Positions 59,104-64,000 of a stretch of DNA of 64,000 nt are shown here, piece by piece (the stretch's first letter is position 1; every line of letters starts with the position of its first letter). This stretch comes from Hysterangium stoloniferum (Eukaryota; Basidiomycota; Agaricomycetes; Hysterangiales; Hysterangiaceae). The position numbers and the translations under genes are program-made. A model generated the notes under the pieces. The model was not told the DNA's origin and ran no database searches. It saw only the letters and a list, made by a program, of their open reading frames with translations. The DNA is taken from assembly GCA_015178975.1 (NCBI GenBank), contig WHVD01000007.1:186001-250000 (forward strand), in the 5' to 3' direction.

Positions 59104-59619
59104 TTGATGTGCTTCACTCGGATTTTTGATGTACTTTTACAAACATTAATGAGTGGCTGGTGGTCTTGTAGCCGAGGGGGTCGACCTTGTGTGCCTTCAC
59201 CTGATATTATTATATCTGGAAGGACATACGAAAGGGATAAATCGACCGATCACCACGCAATGGAGGAAGAAAGTCTTCCTACGTTTATCCGCCGGTGTGT
59301 GACTGTTTTCTATTACAAAGGCGGATATAGTGAGTGCCTACATGGAGATCGTGAAATGGTCGGTGAGAGATGTCGAAAGAGGCGCGGTCGCCAAGGAACC
59401 TATTTATTAGGACAATGGAAGAACTTCTCCTACTTTGGGCTAGCCAGGTGGTCAAAGAGTGTCATTTTGGATAAAAGGGAGACTTGGTCAATACGCAACG
59501 TCGCCTCGTTCAAGATATTCGATATTCTGTATCTTTGGGGTCGTTCTTCGGATTCCTCGTTGGAGAACCAGCAGCGTTGTCAGGGTCATCACCCGATAAA
59601 AAATCGACTACATTTATGA
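59104..59619 (+). CDS. Possible ORF within the segmental duplication, 171 aa
   Basis: Same frame as 30571-31041 with a slightly longer N terminus. The substitutions between the copies are mostly amino-acid changing (SRP/GRP, RRRVTVL/RRCVTVF, ECQHRDRA/ECLHGDRE). Probably not under strong protein-level constraint. Confidence 0.3.
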   Translation: MMCFTRIFDVLLQTLMSGWWSCSRGGRPCVPSPDIIISGRTYERDKSTDHHAMEEESLPTFIRRCVTVFYYKGGYSECLHGDREMVGERCRKRRGRQGTYLLGQWKNFSYFGLARWSKSVILDKRETWSIRNVASFKIFDILYLWGRSSDSSLENQQRCQGHHPIKNRLHL

Positions 59620-59814
59620 TCGAGTAAATTCATGCCGCTCTCTCACACACAATTCAGATGCGTGATATATATCCTATGCATCCCTTTCGGCTCGAAATCC
59701 CCATCGTAGCAACATTTGCAGTTGTAGAACGAAATCCATTTTTTATACATTAAGGGTGATGCCACAATATCGGCGATGGCAATGTGTGTCGTCGGACTCC
59801 TCCCTATAACCCTT

Positions 59815-60095
59815 GACAGATGCGCTCAATGGGAAGATACAGATCGGGCATCAAATGCAATCAAGTCATCGCTTTACAATGCTGTCATAAAATCACCGCT
59901 ACACACCAATGTGGATGAGGTTGCGTCGACATTTATTCTACAAATTGCGGGATATTTATCATCCTCATGCACTCAGCCTCCCTTCCTCGTCCGCGACTTG
60001 CGGGTATTGTAGAAAACATCTGCCACGTGCGTCAACTATCTGTAGTGGAGCTCACGGTGATCAGAGGCTGCATTGAAATGTAGATACAACCATGC
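59815..60095 (+). pseudogene. Family A exon 3 fragment
   Basis: Part of the duplicated segment. Open to 60012, then a one-base loss (CGCGACTTGCGGG). The exon 3 end is followed by an altered intron 3 donor (gcgtca). Confidence 0.7.
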
Positions 60096-60814
60096 GTCAC
60101 GACCTCTCAAAGTGCTTGATAAATAAGGTGAGCCTGGGGCGAATTAGTTTACTGAGAAGGTCAGTGTAATGATAAGATTAGTGTGTAATTAATAGCCACT
60201 GAATATTGATTACACGCACAATTTGTTGATAAAAGCCTGACGGAGTCGGCACAAAGACGGATAGTCAGGGTTGACGCCCATTAGAATCAGTAATGACTTG
60301 TTGGAATGGATTCCTCGTTGCCATTATGAAAGAATTGAACACGAAGCGCGGAGTTCCGTTAGATATAGCCAGAATCGAGAGCGCCTGGGGCTGTACCTAA
60401 TAAGCACTGCCATGGATAGCGCCCACTGCACTGACATATTCTATTCGTGGAGATGTCACTTCTGACGGGAAAGGTGGATTGCCCTGAAATATGGCACTAA
60501 AGAACTCGGAAGGTAGTACAATGCGCGGTGACGGCCCGTCAATTTATTCTCGGCTGCCATGTGTGTTTTCTGCGGGAGATGATCTGACGAAGTGGGAGGA
60601 AATGTGTAAAGATGGTAAGGTAACTTGAGAATATTCTGGCTGTATTATTCAAGAAGGATAAGTGGGACTTCAAGTTGGTTACAAAGAAAGGATTGAACGG
60701 TGTGTATCCTGAGGAGCACGGCCACAATGCTATGCCTGGAAATCGACTCTCGGACTAACTTCAGGTTAAAAGCGCAGCATTCACTCTCTGCACGAGTACC
60801 ACTTCTACCCACCG
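60096..60814. other. Upstream region of the intact A gene
   Basis: Close to 46560-47244, the flank of the sister copy. GGTTAAAAGCGCAGCATTC lies about 45 bp before the ATG. No gene seen. Confidence 0.5.
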
Positions 60815-62752
60815 ATGTCAACTTCCAACGAGATAGCTCCGAGTGGGCAGGATGTCCTATCCCTCCTCCAAGAGGTTGACTGGCTACAACCCTTGGTTTC
60901 CCCGGCTGAATTGAGGATGGAACGACAGGAGATCGATGACACGGAAACGAGGGAAAGATCCCGGATAAAGCTTCGAGAGCGATGTAGCTGTCTCGAACAT
61001 GGGCACTATTTATGTTGCCGAGCACATGGTGACGACCAGCACATAGCACTGTCGGAAGAAGACGTGGAAGTTGGTGTGGAGGAATGGGTGCGCAAACCAA
61101 ACATGGATCTTTTGGTGACTGTTAAAATACCGGATTTTTTCAGTTCCAAGGAGAGAGAAATTGCCATGACCCACCGAATAATATTCAGATCCGAGGGAGC
61201 TCCACCAACGCCACATCCAAAATCAGCCCATATGGTAGGCGTGCCATAGACTGGGGAGTCGTCTCATCCCCAGATAGCTCATCTTCAAGTCTGGAAATTA
61301 GCCCCGGGTATTACTGTGGAGTCGGTTTGGAAAGGGTTGGGAGGACTGTGCTTCACAACGCAAAGACAGCTGCACTGATGGCAAAGTTGATGATATACAA
61401 GCGAATGGTGTACGGAGACGACAGGGCCTTTAAAAGGTTAATACGCAAGCATCTCACTCTGAGAAGAATAGGAATATTAATTCAAGAGACCATCGACTTA
61501 ATGAGGTGGGGATACTTCAGCGCCAATCATTGAATACACTCAAAATACTCACCTTTCTAGACCCACTTACCCGCGCCAAATTCGACGACAGGCGTCACTT
61601 GTCTCAGACCTGTTCTGGTATTCAAGTGTTATACTGCGGAGGAAAGAAGGTGACACTGCCAAACTTATGGCATATTTGGGTTCGGCCTTTCCTTTGTGTC
61701 CCGGCGCTCGATGGGACGATCGAGATCGGACATCAACTGCAATTACGTCATCGCTTTACAATTCTGTCATCAAATCACCGCTACACACCAACCTGAATGA
61801 GGTTGCGTCGGCATTCATTCTACAAATCGCTGGATATTTATCATCCTTTTGTAAACGTACCCCCCTCCTCGGTGAGCTTGGGGATATCGTGGAACAAACT
61901 TGCCACGTGCGTCAACTGTCTGTAGAGGAGCTCACTGCGATTAGAGGTTGCATTGAATTCTGGGTACAACCGTGCGTCGTGACATCACATCATTTCATCT
62001 GGCCCACCAAACCCACAATAGACAAAATTACTCACATCGACGTTCCTTGCTTGGATCTCCTATACAGCTTCTGGTGTGTTGCATGCACCAAGATGCCTGG
62101 TTTCAAGATATTGCTGGAGATGTATTGAAGGTTATAGTGGCTGACACAAACCACCATATAGCGTCCTTGACTCTTATTATGGATATCGACACAACGAATT
62201 CATTGTGGTATGGTATCACGGATCTGCAACCATTCTTCGGCAACAGAACGCTTCACACGCATCACATCAAACAACTGAATGTGGTCTATTCACTCATTGA
62301 GCCCCTCCTACGGTATGTTGAGAGTGGTTTACCTTCCAGCATCATCTAATATCCGCCCTTGAAAATATCATACCAGTCTGATTCTGACACATCCAAATCC
62401 AAATTTGAGCCTCCTCTCGTCAGGTGAAAAACTAATTGAGGTCACTCTGAACCTGATCGCTGCATCTTCCGACATCGAATCCGCGTGTAGCACAGTGCGC
62501 AACCTGGAAATAATTGCCATTCTCCCTCGTCTTATCCTACATTGTGACACAATGTGTGGCTCACTCAACGATAAATACCTCGTTTCCCGGCTTGAAGCAT
62601 TAACCCTTGTGGTTCAGTCCTTCCTCTGTGTCATCGCCACACCTTTCACCGGTGTGTGCGTAACATCTAATTCAAACTCCAGATCAGTGTTGGAGGACCA
62701 TGGCTGGTCTGCCGATGCTCTTTCTCCATCCATTCCGTCCGATATGTCATAA
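60815..62752 (+). CDS. Family A gene, intact, five exons, 570 aa, unknown function
   Basis: Exons 60815-61087, 61144-61505, 61561-61971, 62022-62312, 62377-62752 (TAA). Introns 56, 55, 50 and 64 nt in phases 0, 2, 2, 2; donors GTGCGC, GTGGGG, GTGCGT, GTATGT; all acceptors AG. The joined frame of 571 codons has no internal stop. The N terminus is acidic (ALSEEDVEVGVEEW). Later blocks: SPGYYCGVGLERVGRT, QETIDLM, CPGARWDDRDRTS, SLYNSVIKSPLHTN, RGCIEFWVQP, DAWFQDIAGDVLK, LIAASSDIESAC, FLCVIATPFTGVCVTS. Compared with the intact copy at 52476-54455, exons 1 and 3 are shorter (273 against 285 nt, 411 against 432) and the exon 1-2 sequence differs strongly, while exons 4-5 and the ends of exon 3 are conserved. 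Predicted soluble and helical; no known domain recognised. Confidence 0.82.
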
Positions 62753-63320
62753 TTGCTCTTGGATAACAGTGTGACCTTCGTTCCTGTGAATGCCACAAGC
62801 TCATACAAACAACGGACGCCTTTTTCGAAATCCAGGGGGAAAAGTAATATATGCCCTTCCTGTTCAATTCTTTCGGAATTCCAATTTCGATAATTCTTTA
62901 CCTAGGTTAATTGGCGTCCATCGTGAATTGGCCTGTTTATAAGAAATCCCACAGCTCTTCATTAACAAGTTGTACGCGTAATCTATATTAAGTGGTAACT
63001 AATTACGTGCTACTATTATTACACCGTCGTTCTAAGCACAGCAATTTGAATCAACTAACACGCGTAAAGCCCGTTTGGAAAGCAAAAGGCTCCGAGCGGC
63101 AAGGTGTGGAAATCAAAGTCTGCGGCACCGATATATGATTCCACAAAGCTAGGATCCAAAGTGAGAGTGGTGGGGACACTTCACGCTATGAACCTTCTGC
63201 CTCCCGTCATGATAACTTGGACGATAGTCACCCGGCTCCTACCTGATTACGCCTAAAACCCTTAGAGACATAAAGACAAGAACTCTTGATCGCCAGAACT
63301 CGTGAAATGGTCGGTTGGAG
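62753..63320. other. Spacer between A 3' end and B start
   Basis: Joins the A end directly to B upstream-flank sequence (about 62860 on), so A and B are in tandem here rather than divergent. No gene seen. Confidence 0.45.
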
Positions 63321-64000
63321 ATGGCACAAGGTGCGCAGACGCCGAGGGACATATTCTCCCGGATAATAGCGACAACATGTCTCACTCTGGTCCTCGTTTG
63401 CGGTACTCGGAGCACGAATCCAGGCAAGTGCTCAAAAATGTTCCGTTTAAAAAAAATAAAAGAGTGGGTCAAATTGAAAACTCATGAGTAAAATGGCTTT
63501 AAGGGCTGTGAGGGCGTCCGACTATCTGGGATGCTCAAAGGTATTCCTGTTCGGGAAGACTCTAGATTGCCGGGACTTCTCCGTGTGAACTGTCCGTATC
63601 AAATACCAATTTACAGATGCTTCATCTTCTTTAAGACATCTGGTGTCCTTGGTGCGTCATCCTCTTCATTTACCTCCCTCAAGAAACTTCGGACAACCAA
63701 TCAACTCCACTTGTCATCAAAGATATTGAAGCCGCGGTCACAGAATATCGGTCAGATGCAGGTGTGTGACCCGGCAGGCTTAGTTATATCTATTTCAGAA
63801 CCGTTTTCTATCAAGTGGTCATGGTATCCAGATTCCTCGCACTTCTCCTGTATCGCCAAGCATCAGTTATACATTATACCCGTCTCAAAAGCGCCTCCGG
63901 CTGCTCGTTTGACCCTCAGTGCAATATTAACGACTCTCGGCTTTGAAACTTGGATCCCATGGGAACGTTTCTATTGAAGAGAAATACTTAATGGAATCCT
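63321..64000 (+). pseudogene. Family B copy, runs off the window
   Basis: Start ATGGCACAAGGTGC. The first exon reads MAQGAQTPRDIFSRIIATTC then LTLVLVCGTRSTN and meets a TAA after KTHE, the same place as in the 33 and 40 kb copies. The second region is open over 63531-63977. The shared TAA position in three copies suggests an unrecognised intron there or an ancestral lesion. The 3' end is outside the window. Confidence 0.5.

Larger units (their letters stand above)
58905..60095 (+). repeat. Segmental duplication, second copy
   Basis: Partner of 30334-31455, nearly identical over about 1.1 kb. Here the A exon 3 fragment is not followed by an inverted arm but by the upstream flank of the intact A gene at 60815. 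Confidence 0.85.

Overview
The window looks like TE-rich DNA from a filamentous fungus, probably a basidiomycete (inference). The grounds are short introns of 50-64 nt with GT/AG ends, Ty3- and Ty1/copia-type elements with fungal-style LTRs, no prokaryotic gene organisation, and extreme local repetition. No conserved housekeeping gene was recognised.

Layout. Positions 1-4675 hold the 5' LTR, gag and most of pol of a minus-strand Ty3 element that runs off the left edge. Almost everything else is built from two repeat families. Family A is an uncharacterised five-exon gene of about 570-585 codons. Family B is a shorter, much more decayed gene-like unit. They sit as divergent pairs (A<- ->B), usually about 1 kb apart, and the pairs are repeated in both orientations with many truncations, deletions and head-to-head joins. 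I count roughly two dozen A segments and about a dozen B segments. Two A copies are fully open through all five exons: 52476-54455 (minus, 584 aa) and 60815-62752 (plus, 570 aa). The copies at 9389, 19858, 47245 and 55985-57965 are nearly complete but carry stops, frameshifts or lost splice sites. The rest are fragments.

The array has been invaded repeatedly. A full-length copia element (22598-27034) has a CTAGA target duplication and near-identical LTRs. Its single gag-pol frame is broken by eight stop codons and no frameshift. It is nested in an older solo LTR (22438-27180, target duplication GATAG). Further solo LTRs lie at 5470-5698, 13769-14004, 16112-16360, 22047-22332 and 36432-36821, each with a 4-5 bp target duplication. 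A segment of about 1.1 kb is duplicated at 30334-31455 and 58905-60095, with a piece at 43515-44200. A tRNA-like sequence (31602-31674) sits beside an inverted pair of A fragments. A few single-copy ORFs (12406, 46264, 58494) may be captured gene pieces.

How it works together. The only host-type coding sequences I can defend are the two intact A genes. Intron positions, phases and lengths in A are the same in every complete or nearly complete copy, which argues for a real gene family that amplified together with B and is now decaying by indels, nonsense changes, rearrangement and LTR insertion. Its function is unknown; I recognise no domain.
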